Origin: JANLQX01 sp031418775
GTDB lineage: Bacteria > Actinomycetota > Acidimicrobiia > Acidimicrobiales > JANYDT01
NCBI GenBank assembly: GCA_031418775.1
Contig: JANOJN010000272.1
Location: 1 to 64,000 of the forward strand
Reading direction: 5' to 3'
Length of the DNA stretch: 64,000 nucleotides
Shown: positions 49,768-58,373 of the stretch, in pieces
How the letters are laid out: the number at the start of each line of letters is the position of its first letter
Numbering within the stretch: the stretch's first letter is position 1
Program-made: the position numbers and the translations under genes
Notes under the pieces: model-generated
What the model was told of the DNA's origin: nothing
The model's database searches: none
The model's input: only the letters and a program-made list of their open reading frames with translations

Positions 49768-50516
49768 GACCCTGGTCGGCCGCTCACGAGCGCCGCGGCG
49801 TCATGGTCGGCGAACACGATCTGATCCGGCGCGCCGACGAGACCCGCCGGAATGGTCCGGTCTCCGTCCATGAGCCGGCGAAGGGGTTCGGCCTTGGCCG
49901 CCCCGGTCACCAGCCACACCACGATGCCGGCGCGATCAAGGGCTGCCCGGGTGAGGGTGAGCCTGCGGGTTCCGCGGTAGACGCCGGTCAGCGCGACCGG
50001 CGCATCGGTGACGTTGAGCACCGCGTCGCCGGGGACGAGTGAGGCGGTATGCCCGTCGTCGCCGAGTCCGAGGACGGCGACGTCGAGGCCCCGCGGGGCG
50101 ATGCGCTCCAAGGTTCGTGCATAGAGCGAGGGCGGGTCGGTGCTGTTCACCGGCATCAGGTGACGATGGGCGGCGCTGACATCCGTCGGATCAAGGAGGA
50201 GGGCGAGGAGCTCGTTCGCGTTGCGCTGGGGGTCGCCGTCGGGTGCGATGCGCTCGTCGATCTGGAAGACGTGGGTGCGGGCCCAGCCGGCCGCCATTTC
50301 GGGGTCCCCCAGGATCTGCTGCGCGAGGGACCGGAACATCGTTGCCGGGGTCGTCCCACCCGAGAACGCAATCGTCAAATGGGGTCGGGCGGCACGTGCG
50401 GCGCCCCGGACCCGGCGGGCGATCTCCTCGGCACACGCCCGCGCGACGGCAGCCGGCGTGGGGGCGATGTGGAGGTGGCGGCGAGGCCCGAGTGGAGGTG
50501 GAGGGGAGGAGGGCAT
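49764..50516 (-). CDS. pgl: 6-phosphogluconolactonase
   Basis: Hydrolyses 6-phosphogluconolactone in the oxidative pentose phosphate pathway. The 250-residue protein has the SIS-like fold markers IAFSGGTTPATMFRSLA, VFQIDERIAPDGDPQRNANEL and VLGLGDDGHTASLVPGDAVL, the last holding the catalytic His region. The ATG at 50516 gives MPSSPPPPLGPRRHLH; the frame is open far upstream but that part is antisense to mraZ/rsmH. zwf and opcA, its usual partners, are not adjacent. Confidence 0.92.
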   Translation of the reverse strand: MPSSPPPPLGPRRHLHIAPTPAAVARACAEEIARRVRGAARAARPHLTIAFSGGTTPATMFRSLAQQILGDPEMAAGWARTHVFQIDERIAPDGDPQRNANELLALLLDPTDVSAAHRHLMPVNSTDPPSLYARTLERIAPRGLDVAVLGLGDDGHTASLVPGDAVLNVTDAPVALTGVYRGTRRLTLTRAALDRAGIVVWLVTGAAKAEPLRRLMDGDRTIPAGLVGAPDQIVFADHDAAALVSGRPGS

Positions 50517-50618
50517 GAACTCGTGGGTCGCGTTGGCGGGTGGAACGGGGTGTTCTTGCTGGTCGGGGCGGGAGCGGGAAAAAGTTGCTGAATGCGCGTC
50601 ACCAAACGTGCGGCGCTG

Positions 50619-50663
50619 TGGAGCCAAGTGGTAGGTTCTGGAGCTATGGGGAGGCAGGTGGAG
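50619..50663 (+). promoter_or_regulatory. Five MraZ-type boxes at 10-bp period upstream of mraZ
   Basis: GTGGA, GTGGT, CTGGA, GGGGA and GTGGA begin at 50619, 50629, 50639, 50649 and 50659, exactly 10 bp apart. Known MraZ operators are TGGG-type boxes with 5-nt spacers at the same period. TAGGTT at 50633-50638 can be a -10 inside the array, so MraZ binding would block its own operon. Confidence 0.75.
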
Positions 50664-50780
50664 GACATACGCGTTCGGTGCATCGCGAATGCAGCGTGCG
50701 CCGACGCCGGGGTGCTCGTGCCGGTCCAGCCGGTCATGGTCGTGTTGCTCGGTTCTCCGTTCGCGATCGTGGGGGCCTAG
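50646..50780 (+). CDS. Possible 44-residue leader ORF before mraZ
   Basis: An ATG at 50646, about 8 nt after a possible -10 (TAGGTT), opens a frame of 44 codons that ends TAG, three bases before the mraZ ATG. The peptide starts MGRQVEDIRVRC and ends in a hydrophobic stretch (VPVQPVMVVLLGSPFAIVGA). It may be a translated leader that couples to mraZ, or chance. No homolog is known to me. The rest of the gap from 50517 is the divergent promoter region. Confidence 0.25.
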   Translation: MGRQVEDIRVRCIANAACADAGVLVPVQPVMVVLLGSPFAIVGA

Positions 50781-50783
50781 ACC

Positions 50784-51206
50784 ATGTTGGCAGGCTCCGC
50801 CCGGGTCAAGCTCGATGACAAGTGGCGCTTCGTGCTCCCGGTCAAGTTCCGCGCCGACGCCGGCGCCGTGATGCACTTCGCGAAGGGCGACCAGGGGCAG
50901 CTCCAGCTGCTCACGGCCGAGGCCTACCAGGTCGAGGTCGACCGACACCTCGCTGCCTTCGGGGAAGGCCGAGACCCCGATCGGTGGGCGATGCGCATGT
51001 TCATGGAGACGGTGGAGTCCGTCGACCTGGACAGCCAGTCCCGGGTGCCAGTGATCGACCGCCTGCGTGGCTACGCATCTCTGCGCGACCGCGGCGAGCT
51101 CCAGCTGATCGGCATGGCCGACCGTCTCGAGGTCTGGGATCTCGAGACGTACGAACGCCGTCGCGCCGAAGCGCGGGGAGAGGGCGCCCCACATGGTGGA
51201 CAGTGA
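50784..51206 (+). CDS. mraZ: Transcriptional regulator MraZ
   Basis: First gene of the division and cell-wall cluster and its probable repressor. The 140-residue protein has two AbrB-like halves, each with a D-x-x-x-R-x-x-(V/I)P pattern: LDDKWRFVLPVKFR and LDSQSRVPVIDRLRGYA. The ATG at 50784 follows GGGGG by about 8 nt. The gene overlaps rsmH by 14 bp. The five boxes upstream at 50619-50663 are its likely operator. Confidence 0.95.
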   Translation: MLAGSARVKLDDKWRFVLPVKFRADAGAVMHFAKGDQGQLQLLTAEAYQVEVDRHLAAFGEGRDPDRWAMRMFMETVESVDLDSQSRVPVIDRLRGYASLRDRGELQLIGMADRLEVWDLETYERRRAEARGEGAPHGGQ

Positions 51207-52299
51207 CGACGCCGATGACCTGGTGCAGCGGGACGACGCCGATGGCTTCTCCCACGTTCCCGTCCTGCGCGACGAGACCGTCCACTGGATCCGCCCTGTA
51301 CCGCCCGGGCTCTTCGTCGATCTCACCCTCGGCGGTGCCGGCCACGCACGCGCCGTGCTCGACGCATGTCCGCACCTGCACCTCCTCGGCCTCGACCAGG
51401 ACCCCGTCGCCGTGGCCGCAGCCACCACGCGACTCGCCCCGTACGGCTCCCGCGCCCGTGTCGTGCACATCCGCTCGGACCGTCTCGGCCACGCCCTGGT
51501 CGATGACGTCCGCGTCCGCGGGGCGATGCCGGTGACGGCGATCCTCGCTGACCTCGGCGTCTCGTCCGTGCAGTTCGACGAGAGCGAACGAGGCTTTTCG
51601 TACCGCTCCGATGCGCCGCTCGACATGCGCATGGACACGAGCACCGGGCGGACAGCGGCGGAGTTCGTGAACGAAGCATCGTTCGTGGAGATCGCCGACG
51701 CTCTGCGCATCTACGGCGACGAGCGCTTTGCCGGGAGGATCGCCAAAGCGATCCTGGCGAACCGTCCCGTCCTGACGACCGGCCAGCTCGCCAAGGTCGT
51801 GACCAACGCCATCCCGGCGGCAACTCGCCGCACCGGCGGGCACCCGGCCAAGCGGACGTTCCAGGCACTGCGCATCGTCGTGAACGATGAGCTCGATGTG
51901 CTGGCGACGATGGTCACCGCCGGCCTCGACACCCTGGCCCCGGGCGGACGCTTCGTCGTCCTCTCGTACCACTCGGGTGAGGACCGCATCGTCAAGGAAC
52001 TGTTTCGAACCGCCGAATCCGGCGGATGCTCGTGCCCTTCCGGACTGCCGTGCGTTTGCGGCGCCCTTCCCCGAGGCCGGATGGTGCGAAGAGGGGTCAC
52101 CAGACCCCAGGCAGCGGAAGTCGCTGCCAACCCGCGAGCCGCCAGTGCGGTGGCGCGCGTGTTCGAGATGGCCGTTCCGGGCGCAACCGCTCCCGGAACG
52201 GCGTCTCGAAGTGAAACCCGGTCGTCCGTTGGTCCTGTTCCTCCGTCCGTCGTTCGCCCCGAGAAACTCGGCGGGTCGGACACTCCTTCCCGTACCTGA
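51193..52299 (+). CDS. rsmH: 16S rRNA (cytosine1402-N4)-methyltransferase
   Basis: Methylates C1402 in the ribosomal P site. The 368-residue protein shows VPVLRDETVHWI, the SAM-binding LTLGGAGHARAVL and LGLDQDPVAV, LADLGVSSVQFDESERGFSYR, and the late LSYHSGEDRIVKELFR. The C-terminal 45 residues after VFEMAVPG are extra and disordered. It starts inside the mraZ 3' end (14-bp overlap). Confidence 0.96.
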   Translation: MVDSDDADDLVQRDDADGFSHVPVLRDETVHWIRPVPPGLFVDLTLGGAGHARAVLDACPHLHLLGLDQDPVAVAAATTRLAPYGSRARVVHIRSDRLGHALVDDVRVRGAMPVTAILADLGVSSVQFDESERGFSYRSDAPLDMRMDTSTGRTAAEFVNEASFVEIADALRIYGDERFAGRIAKAILANRPVLTTGQLAKVVTNAIPAATRRTGGHPAKRTFQALRIVVNDELDVLATMVTAGLDTLAPGGRFVVLSYHSGEDRIVKELFRTAESGGCSCPSGLPCVCGALPRGRMVRRGVTRPQAAEVAANPRAASAVARVFEMAVPGATAPGTASRSETRSSVGPVPPSVVRPEKLGGSDTPSRT

Positions 52300-52307
52300 G
52301 GTCGTCT

Positions 52308-53117
52308 GTGTCTTCCTTGCTCGCCTCTCGACGTCTGCGCACGCCGGCCGAGGCCTTCGCCCTGTGCCTGCGACCCCTTCCGGCCGCGTTCCACCCCGAC
52401 GTCCGCCGAGAGCCAGCCCCGACGCCGTCGCCATTCGTGTCGTCCGGCCGAACCGCGGCGCGTCAACGGGCGGCGGGTCCGCAGACCTCCGCCATCCCGG
52501 GCGGACGCGCCCCGGCGGGGCGACCGGAACGGACGGCTCCCGTCACCCGTCCGTCGCGCCCGATGCCGTCGACGGCGTCCGCGGTGACGAATCGCGCCAC
52601 CCGACGTCCGTCCGTCGCCCCCACGGTCCGGCGCACGACCGGTGGGTCCGTCGCCAGCGCCGCAATGGGCTACCGGACAGACCGGGGCTCCGGACGGGCA
52701 CACGCAACCGTCGGAGCGACCGCACTTCTCGATGACCTTGCCCCGGAGAGCGTCGAACTCGCCGCTGAGCCGCGCCGCGTTCTCGGTCGGGCGACCGCCT
52801 TACGCGCCGTGCCGGCCGCCCGGGCAACCGTGGGTCGATCGGTTCCGGTTGTTCGCTCGCATCGCTGGAGGCGGCGAATCCGCATGCTGCTGGCCGGGAC
52901 GCTCCTGTCCGGTGTGGTGCTCATCGCGTTCGCGGCGGTCGCCATGCACTCGCAACTGGCGAGCCGCCAACTCCGTCTCAACGTTCTTCGCACGGAAGTT
53001 GACACCGCGGAGCGCGAGCACCAGCGCCTTCGGCTGACTGTTGCCGAGCTCGACACGCCGGAGCAGGTCGTCTCCAGTGCATACCGGCTCGGACTTGTCG
53101 GTGCCGCCGAGGTCTAA
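52308..53117 (+). CDS. ftsL: FtsL-like septum protein with long N-terminal extension
   Basis: By position and shape this is FtsL: a single membrane segment (MLLAGTLLSGVVLIAFAAVAM, about residues 194-214) and a short periplasmic coiled coil (RLNVLRTEVDTAEREHQRLR) ending ELDTPEQVVSSAYRLGLVG. The cytoplasmic N-terminus of about 185 residues is unusually long, basic and rich in Arg, Ala, Pro and Thr; typical FtsL proteins have 30-100 residues there. The GTG at 52308 has GAGG about 8 nt upstream and is 8 bp past the rsmH stop, which supports the long form. Sequence identity in this family is always low. Confidence 0.75.
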   Translation: MSSLLASRRLRTPAEAFALCLRPLPAAFHPDVRREPAPTPSPFVSSGRTAARQRAAGPQTSAIPGGRAPAGRPERTAPVTRPSRPMPSTASAVTNRATRRPSVAPTVRRTTGGSVASAAMGYRTDRGSGRAHATVGATALLDDLAPESVELAAEPRRVLGRATALRAVPAARATVGRSVPVVRSHRWRRRIRMLLAGTLLSGVVLIAFAAVAMHSQLASRQLRLNVLRTEVDTAEREHQRLRLTVAELDTPEQVVSSAYRLGLVGAAEV

Positions 53118-53197
53118 TTCCTTCCCACAGCTTCGACGATGCCGGCATCCGCCCGAACCGCGGGCCCGACGGTTCCCGACCTGACACGAGGACGCTG

Positions 53198-55546
53198 ATG
53201 GCCCTGTCACGAATCGGGGGGAACTCTCCCGGCCGGCGCGGAGACATCCAAGCAAAAGGCACCCGGGCCAGAGGAGTGCAGCGACCACCGGTCACCCGGT
53301 CGAACCGTCGCGGGCCGACCACGAAGGCCGATCCGACGATCGGCGGTGTCTCGGCGGTCGATCGTCGTCGTTCGCGGCGCCGGCTGGTCGGACTGAACAG
53401 CTGCGGAATCCTTCTTGTGGTCGCCATGATGGGGCGATCCGCCCAGCTGCAGATCGTGCAGCGAGACGTCCTCGCCGAACGCGGTGACCGTCAGCGACTC
53501 CGCGAGACGACGATCCGCGCCGAACGCGGCGACATTCTCGATCGGTTCGGTGCGCCACTCGCCATGAGCGTGCGCGACTGGCGACTGATCGCCGATCCGC
53601 AACTCGTCGCGAGTCCGGCGGTGACCGCCGACCTTCTTATGGCTCAGCTTCCACCGCACGCAGTCGATCGCCCCTGGCTCGTCAGCAAGCTCAGCGAACC
53701 CACCCGCTACGCGATCCTGGTCAACGGAGTCGACGACGACCTCAAGGCGAAGGTCGAAGCGGCAAAGATCAAGGGCGTCTACTTCGCCGAACGCTTCCGC
53801 CGCGAGAACCCGGCGTCCGATCTTGCCCGTTCCATCGTCGGACGAGTCGATACCGAACAACGAGGGACCTCTGGTCTGGAGAAGATGCTCGAGGACGAGC
53901 TCACCGGACGTGACGGGGAACTCATAAGTGAACGTAGCGAGCGGGGATCGCAGATCCCCGGAGGCAAGCGGACGCTGCGTCCCGCCGTGTCCGGTCGGAC
54001 GTTCGTGACGACAATTGACCGGTCGCTTCAGTATGCGGTCGACGGAATGAACTCGAAAGGCATCGCCGACTCCGGTGCGAGGGGCGGCATCGTGATCGTC
54101 TCCGATGTGAAGACCGGCGAGATCCTCGCGCTCTCGAACATGGAGGTCGCCGATGACGGCGGTGTCCGCTCCACGGGGCGAAACACCGCGCTCGTGTCGG
54201 TCTATGAGCCGGGCTCGGTGAACAAGGTCATCACCATGGCAGCCGCGATCGAGGAGCGGGTCGTCACGCCGCAGACGGCGCTGATCGTTCCCGACCTTTA
54301 CCGGGTCGGTAACCATCGTTTCAAAGACGACGTGGGACACAAGACGATGCGATGGACGATTCGCGACGTGCTCGTGAACTCGTCGAACGTCGGCACCATC
54401 AAGGTCGCCCAGGCACTCACGAAGTCCCGCCTGGACCGGTACCTCCGTGGCTTCGGCCTCGGTTCGAAGACGGCGATCGACTTCACGGGCGAATCCGCGG
54501 GGATCATGCTGCCCCTCAACAAATGGACCTCGACCTCGATCGGCACCGTCCCGATCGGCCAGGGCATATCGGTGACCGCGGTGCAAATGCTCAGCGTGTA
54601 CAACACCTTGGCCAACGGTGGCGTGCGAATGCCCATGCGCCTGCTCCGGTCGAGCGTCGACGATCGTGGTGTGGAGACGCCGATCGCGCTCCGTGAACAA
54701 CCGGTGACCGTCGTGTCCCCGACGACCGCGGCGACCATGACCTCCATGCTCGTCGACGTGGTCGACAAGGGAACGGGGCGCGCCGCACGCGTGAAGGGCT
54801 ACCGCGTGGCCGGCAAGACCGGGACGGCACAGAAGCCCAACGAACGCAGCCGGGGATATCGCGCCGGAGCCTATGTCGCCAGCTTTGCCGGGTACTTTCC
54901 GGCGGAAGCGCCGCGACTCTCCGTCATCGTCGTGCTCGATGAACCGCAGACCTCGATCTACGGCGGAGTCGTTGCCGCCCCGCTGTTCGCGGAAGTGGCC
55001 CGCTGGGTCGGCCAGCACTACAGGATTCCGCCTTCGGCCGGTTCTCGGGTCGTGCTTTCGCCCGATCCGTCGACGGTGCTCAGCGCAGAGATGCGCGCAG
55101 TCGCCCGGACCGGCAGCTGGCGGTCCGCGACCATTCGCCGGAACGCCCTTCCTGCTGCGGCGAGCATCGCTGCCCGCCCGTCGGACACGACGGTCCCGTC
55201 AGCGACTGTTCTCCCGTCGACACGCCGCGAGCCCGCCGCATCCACCGCCGTCCCCGTAGCCGGCGTGGTGCCCTCGAGCACCGCTCCGTCGACGACGCCA
55301 GCACCGACGGTTGTCCCCGCCGCGTCGGCCCCTGCCACGACAACCGCCCCTCGCCCGACCGCACCTGACCTCGCGCGCCGCGAGCCGGAGCGCCCACGCG
55401 CCACCGTCGCTCCGACGGCTCCTCCCTCATCGGCCACGGTCACGGCAGCAGGCGCGCAGACCTCCGATGCCTCCTCGACTCAGGCGAACGCCGTCGTCGC
55501 GACGGGCGGCGGAGTCGTCTCGAGCGTGGACGCCCCGAACCCGTAA
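53198..55546 (+). CDS. ftsI: Septal peptidoglycan transpeptidase FtsI (PBP3)
   Basis: Class B penicillin-binding protein that cross-links septal peptidoglycan. The 782-residue protein has a basic cytoplasmic N-terminus of about 65 residues, one membrane segment (LNSCGILLVVAMMGRSAQL), the dimerisation domain (RAERGDILDRFGAPLAMS) and a transpeptidase domain with YEPGSVNKV (SxxK), VNSSNVG (SxN) and VAGKTGTAQKP (KTG). After the domain come about 150 residues rich in Pro, Ala, Thr and Ser, absent from standard FtsI (about 580-650 residues). The ATG at 53198 starts 80 bp after ftsL. Confidence 0.95.
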   Translation: MALSRIGGNSPGRRGDIQAKGTRARGVQRPPVTRSNRRGPTTKADPTIGGVSAVDRRRSRRRLVGLNSCGILLVVAMMGRSAQLQIVQRDVLAERGDRQRLRETTIRAERGDILDRFGAPLAMSVRDWRLIADPQLVASPAVTADLLMAQLPPHAVDRPWLVSKLSEPTRYAILVNGVDDDLKAKVEAAKIKGVYFAERFRRENPASDLARSIVGRVDTEQRGTSGLEKMLEDELTGRDGELISERSERGSQIPGGKRTLRPAVSGRTFVTTIDRSLQYAVDGMNSKGIADSGARGGIVIVSDVKTGEILALSNMEVADDGGVRSTGRNTALVSVYEPGSVNKVITMAAAIEERVVTPQTALIVPDLYRVGNHRFKDDVGHKTMRWTIRDVLVNSSNVGTIKVAQALTKSRLDRYLRGFGLGSKTAIDFTGESAGIMLPLNKWTSTSIGTVPIGQGISVTAVQMLSVYNTLANGGVRMPMRLLRSSVDDRGVETPIALREQPVTVVSPTTAATMTSMLVDVVDKGTGRAARVKGYRVAGKTGTAQKPNERSRGYRAGAYVASFAGYFPAEAPRLSVIVVLDEPQTSIYGGVVAAPLFAEVARWVGQHYRIPPSAGSRVVLSPDPSTVLSAEMRAVARTGSWRSATIRRNALPAAASIAARPSDTTVPSATVLPSTRREPAASTAVPVAGVVPSSTAPSTTPAPTVVPAASAPATTTAPRPTAPDLARREPERPRATVAPTAPPSSATVTAAGAQTSDASSTQANAVVATGGGVVSSVDAPNP

Positions 55547-55554
55547 GCGCACCT

Positions 55555-57006
55555 ATGTCGGTCTCTCTCGCATCCATCGTTGCCGAACTCGAACGCCGAC
55601 TGCCTCGGTCGGCGGCCGAGGTCGTCCTCGGAGGTCCGTCCGACGACAGAGCAACAGAGATCGCCGACGTCACGCACGACTCGCATGAGGTGTCCGGCCT
55701 GCCGTCACCGATGTTCTGCTGCGTGCCGGGCCTTCGGCGTGACGGCCACGACTTCGCCGGCGATGCGGTCGCGGATGGCGCAGTCGCACTTCTCGTCGAG
55801 CGTCCGCTGCGCGTCTCCGTCCCACAACTTCAGGTCCGCGACGCGCGCGAGGCCATGGGTCATGTCGCCTCGATCGTGCACGGTGATCCGGCGTCCTCAC
55901 TCGACTTGGTCGGCATCACCGGAACGAACGGAAAGACGACGACGGCGCATCTTCTCGGCGGAGTCCTCCGGGCGGACGGACGACACGTCGCGGTCCTCGG
56001 GACGCTCACGCAGACGCGCACGACTCCGGAGGCGACGGACCTGCACCGACGCCTCGCCGCGCTCCGATCGGAAGGTGTCACCGATGTGGTGATGGAAGTG
56101 ACTTCACATGCGATGGAACTCCATCGGGTCGCCGGTTGTCATTTCAAGGTTGCTGCGTTCACCAACCTCTCACAGGACCATCTGGATTTCCATGGGACGA
56201 TGGAGGCCTATTTTCGGGCGAAGGCGAAGCTGTTCGTGCCTGAATACAGCGATCATGCATTCGTTAACCTCGATGATTTGTACGGATCTCTGCTCAACGA
56301 CTCCGCCATCATTCCGACTTCCGGGGTACGGCTGACCGACGCCGAGGACTTGGTCCTCCGGCCGAACGGCAGCACCTTCCGCTGGCGGGGCGTGGAGATC
56401 GCGCTGCCGATGGCCGGCGACTTCAACGTCCGCAACGCGGTCTTGGTGGCAGCCGTGGCAAAACACGTCGGCGCCGATGATGCGGCACTGGTCAGCGGCC
56501 TGTCATCGGCTGCCGTCCCGGGCCGTTACGAGATGATCGACGGAGGTCAGCCATTTGCCGTGGTCGTCGACTACGCCCACACCCCCGATGGTCTCGTACG
56601 GGTGCTCCAAGCCGCCCGCCGGACCGTGCAGCCGCCGGGCGCGGTGATCGCCGTGTTCGGGTGCGGCGGCGACCGGGACCGCGGCAAGCGGCCGATGATG
56701 GGGCAGGCTGCGGTGGCGAACGCCGATCGGGTGATCGTCACCACGGACAACCCGCGTTCCGAATCACCGACCGCGATCATCGGCGAGATCCTCGCCGGCA
56801 TCAGTCTCACGGACAACGTGCAGGTCATCGAGGATCGCTGGGAGGCTGTCGCAACCGCGATCGCCATGGCCCGACCGGGCGATGTGGTGGTCATCGCCGG
56901 GAAGGGCCACGAGACGGGCCAGGAGCGCGATGGTGTGATCACGCCGTTCGATGACCGAGAGGTTGCCCGGGAGGCGTTGCAGGCGATCTCCGGGAGGACA
57001 CGATGA
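55555..57006 (+). CDS. murE: UDP-MurNAc-tripeptide ligase MurE
   Basis: Adds the third amino acid to the peptidoglycan precursor. The 483-residue Mur ligase has GITGTNGKTTTAHLLGG (ATP), EVTSHAMELHRV, the carbamoylated-Lys region and HTPDGLVRVL. The motif VTTDNPRSESPTAI contains DNPR, the signature for meso-diaminopimelate as substrate. It lies 8 bp after ftsI and overlaps murF by 4 bp (ATGA). Confidence 0.96.
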   Translation: MSVSLASIVAELERRLPRSAAEVVLGGPSDDRATEIADVTHDSHEVSGLPSPMFCCVPGLRRDGHDFAGDAVADGAVALLVERPLRVSVPQLQVRDAREAMGHVASIVHGDPASSLDLVGITGTNGKTTTAHLLGGVLRADGRHVAVLGTLTQTRTTPEATDLHRRLAALRSEGVTDVVMEVTSHAMELHRVAGCHFKVAAFTNLSQDHLDFHGTMEAYFRAKAKLFVPEYSDHAFVNLDDLYGSLLNDSAIIPTSGVRLTDAEDLVLRPNGSTFRWRGVEIALPMAGDFNVRNAVLVAAVAKHVGADDAALVSGLSSAAVPGRYEMIDGGQPFAVVVDYAHTPDGLVRVLQAARRTVQPPGAVIAVFGCGGDRDRGKRPMMGQAAVANADRVIVTTDNPRSESPTAIIGEILAGISLTDNVQVIEDRWEAVATAIAMARPGDVVVIAGKGHETGQERDGVITPFDDREVAREALQAISGRTR

Positions 57007-58373
57007 CCACAGACGGGCGGCCAGTTCCGAAGACCCGTGCGGCGTCCGCCATTGCCGCGGCGGCGCAGGGACAACTGGTCGGTCCGGACTGCGACGTGTC
57101 CGGGGTGTATACCGACAGTCGCATCGCCCGAGCGGGGTCCCTGTTCGTTCCGCTCGTCGACCAGCGCGACGGACATGACTTCATCGGGGCGGCGCGAAGA
57201 GCAGGAGTCGTTGCGTGGTTCACGTCCAAACCCGAGGGCACGCCGGGCGAGATCGTCGTGGAAGACACCGCTGCCGCCCTGACGGCATTCGGACGTGCCG
57301 CCCGCCAGGAGCTTCCCGAAAGAGTCATCGCGGTCACCGGTTCTTCAGGGAAGACTTCGACCAAGGATCTACTTTCGGCCATCTTCCGACAAGAAGGTCC
57401 GGTGGCAGCCAGTGAGAAATCGTTCAATAACGAGATCGGCGTGCCGCTGACACTAACCAATGCGCCCGAAGGGGCAGTAGGTGCCATCATCGAAATGGGG
57501 GCCCGCGGGCTCGGTCACATTGCCACGCTCTGCGCGATTGCACAGCCTACGGTAGGAATCATCGTGAACATCGGGACCGCGCATCGAGAGCTTTTCGGCA
57601 GCGCGGAAGGGACGGCCGACGCGAAGTCGGAGATCTACGACTGCATCGGTCCTACGGGCGCCTCGGTCGTGAATCGCGACGACGCCCTCTTCGAACGGAT
57701 GCGAGCCCGCGCCCGCGGGCGCGTCGTCGCATTCTCGGCGAGTGGACATCGCGACGCGCTCGTCGTGGCCGACGAGGTCTCCGTCGACGACGAGGTCCGG
57801 GCGCGTTTTGTGCTCCGAACGGCTTGGGGTGAGATGTCAGTCCGCCTCGGTGCCCGGGGGGTCCACCAGGTCGAGAACGCGCTCGCCGCATCGGCGGCGG
57901 CGCTTGTCAGCGGCGTCACTCTCGAGCACGTCGCCGCCGGACTCGAGACCACCGATCTCTCGCCGATGCGTATGGACCTGCAGACCGGCGACAGCGGTGT
58001 CCGCGTGCTGAACGACGCGTACAACGCCAATCCGTCATCGATGCGCGCCGCCCTGGTCGCGCTCTCGCAGATGCCCGCGACCCGACGCTTCGCCGTGCTC
58101 GGAACCATGGCTGAGCTGGGACGCGGGAAGCTTGCCTTCCACTTGGAGATCGGGGCTCTCGCCCGTGATCTCGGCATCACATTCGCCGTCGCCCTCGGCG
58201 AACAGGACTACGGACTGGTGAACGTGGTGTCGGTCGACGAGGTCGCCGAAGCCCTCGGACCACTCGGCGAAGGCGACGTCGTTCTCGTGAAGGGGAGTCG
58301 CGTCGCCGGGCTCGAGCGCGTCGCCGAGGCGCTGCTCTCCAGCGGTGGGAACGCCAAAGGGGCGTACCCGTGA
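57003..58373 (+). CDS. murF: UDP-MurNAc-tripeptide:D-Ala-D-Ala ligase MurF
   Basis: Attaches D-Ala-D-Ala to complete the pentapeptide precursor. The 456-residue Mur ligase has an N-terminal DSR motif (YTDSRIARAGSLFVPL), AVTGSSGKTSTKDLL (ATP), NNEIGVPLTL and LNDAYNANPSSMRAAL. Start and stop overlap both neighbours by 4 bp. Confidence 0.96.
   Translation: MTTDGRPVPKTRAASAIAAAAQGQLVGPDCDVSGVYTDSRIARAGSLFVPLVDQRDGHDFIGAARRAGVVAWFTSKPEGTPGEIVVEDTAAALTAFGRAARQELPERVIAVTGSSGKTSTKDLLSAIFRQEGPVAASEKSFNNEIGVPLTLTNAPEGAVGAIIEMGARGLGHIATLCAIAQPTVGIIVNIGTAHRELFGSAEGTADAKSEIYDCIGPTGASVVNRDDALFERMRARARGRVVAFSASGHRDALVVADEVSVDDEVRARFVLRTAWGEMSVRLGARGVHQVENALAASAAALVSGVTLEHVAAGLETTDLSPMRMDLQTGDSGVRVLNDAYNANPSSMRAALVALSQMPATRRFAVLGTMAELGRGKLAFHLEIGALARDLGITFAVALGEQDYGLVNVVSVDEVAEALGPLGEGDVVLVKGSRVAGLERVAEALLSSGGNAKGAYP

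Noticed and set aside
50517..51710. N-terminal extension of pgl on the minus strand
   Set aside because: It is antisense to mraZ and rsmH and carries no domain.
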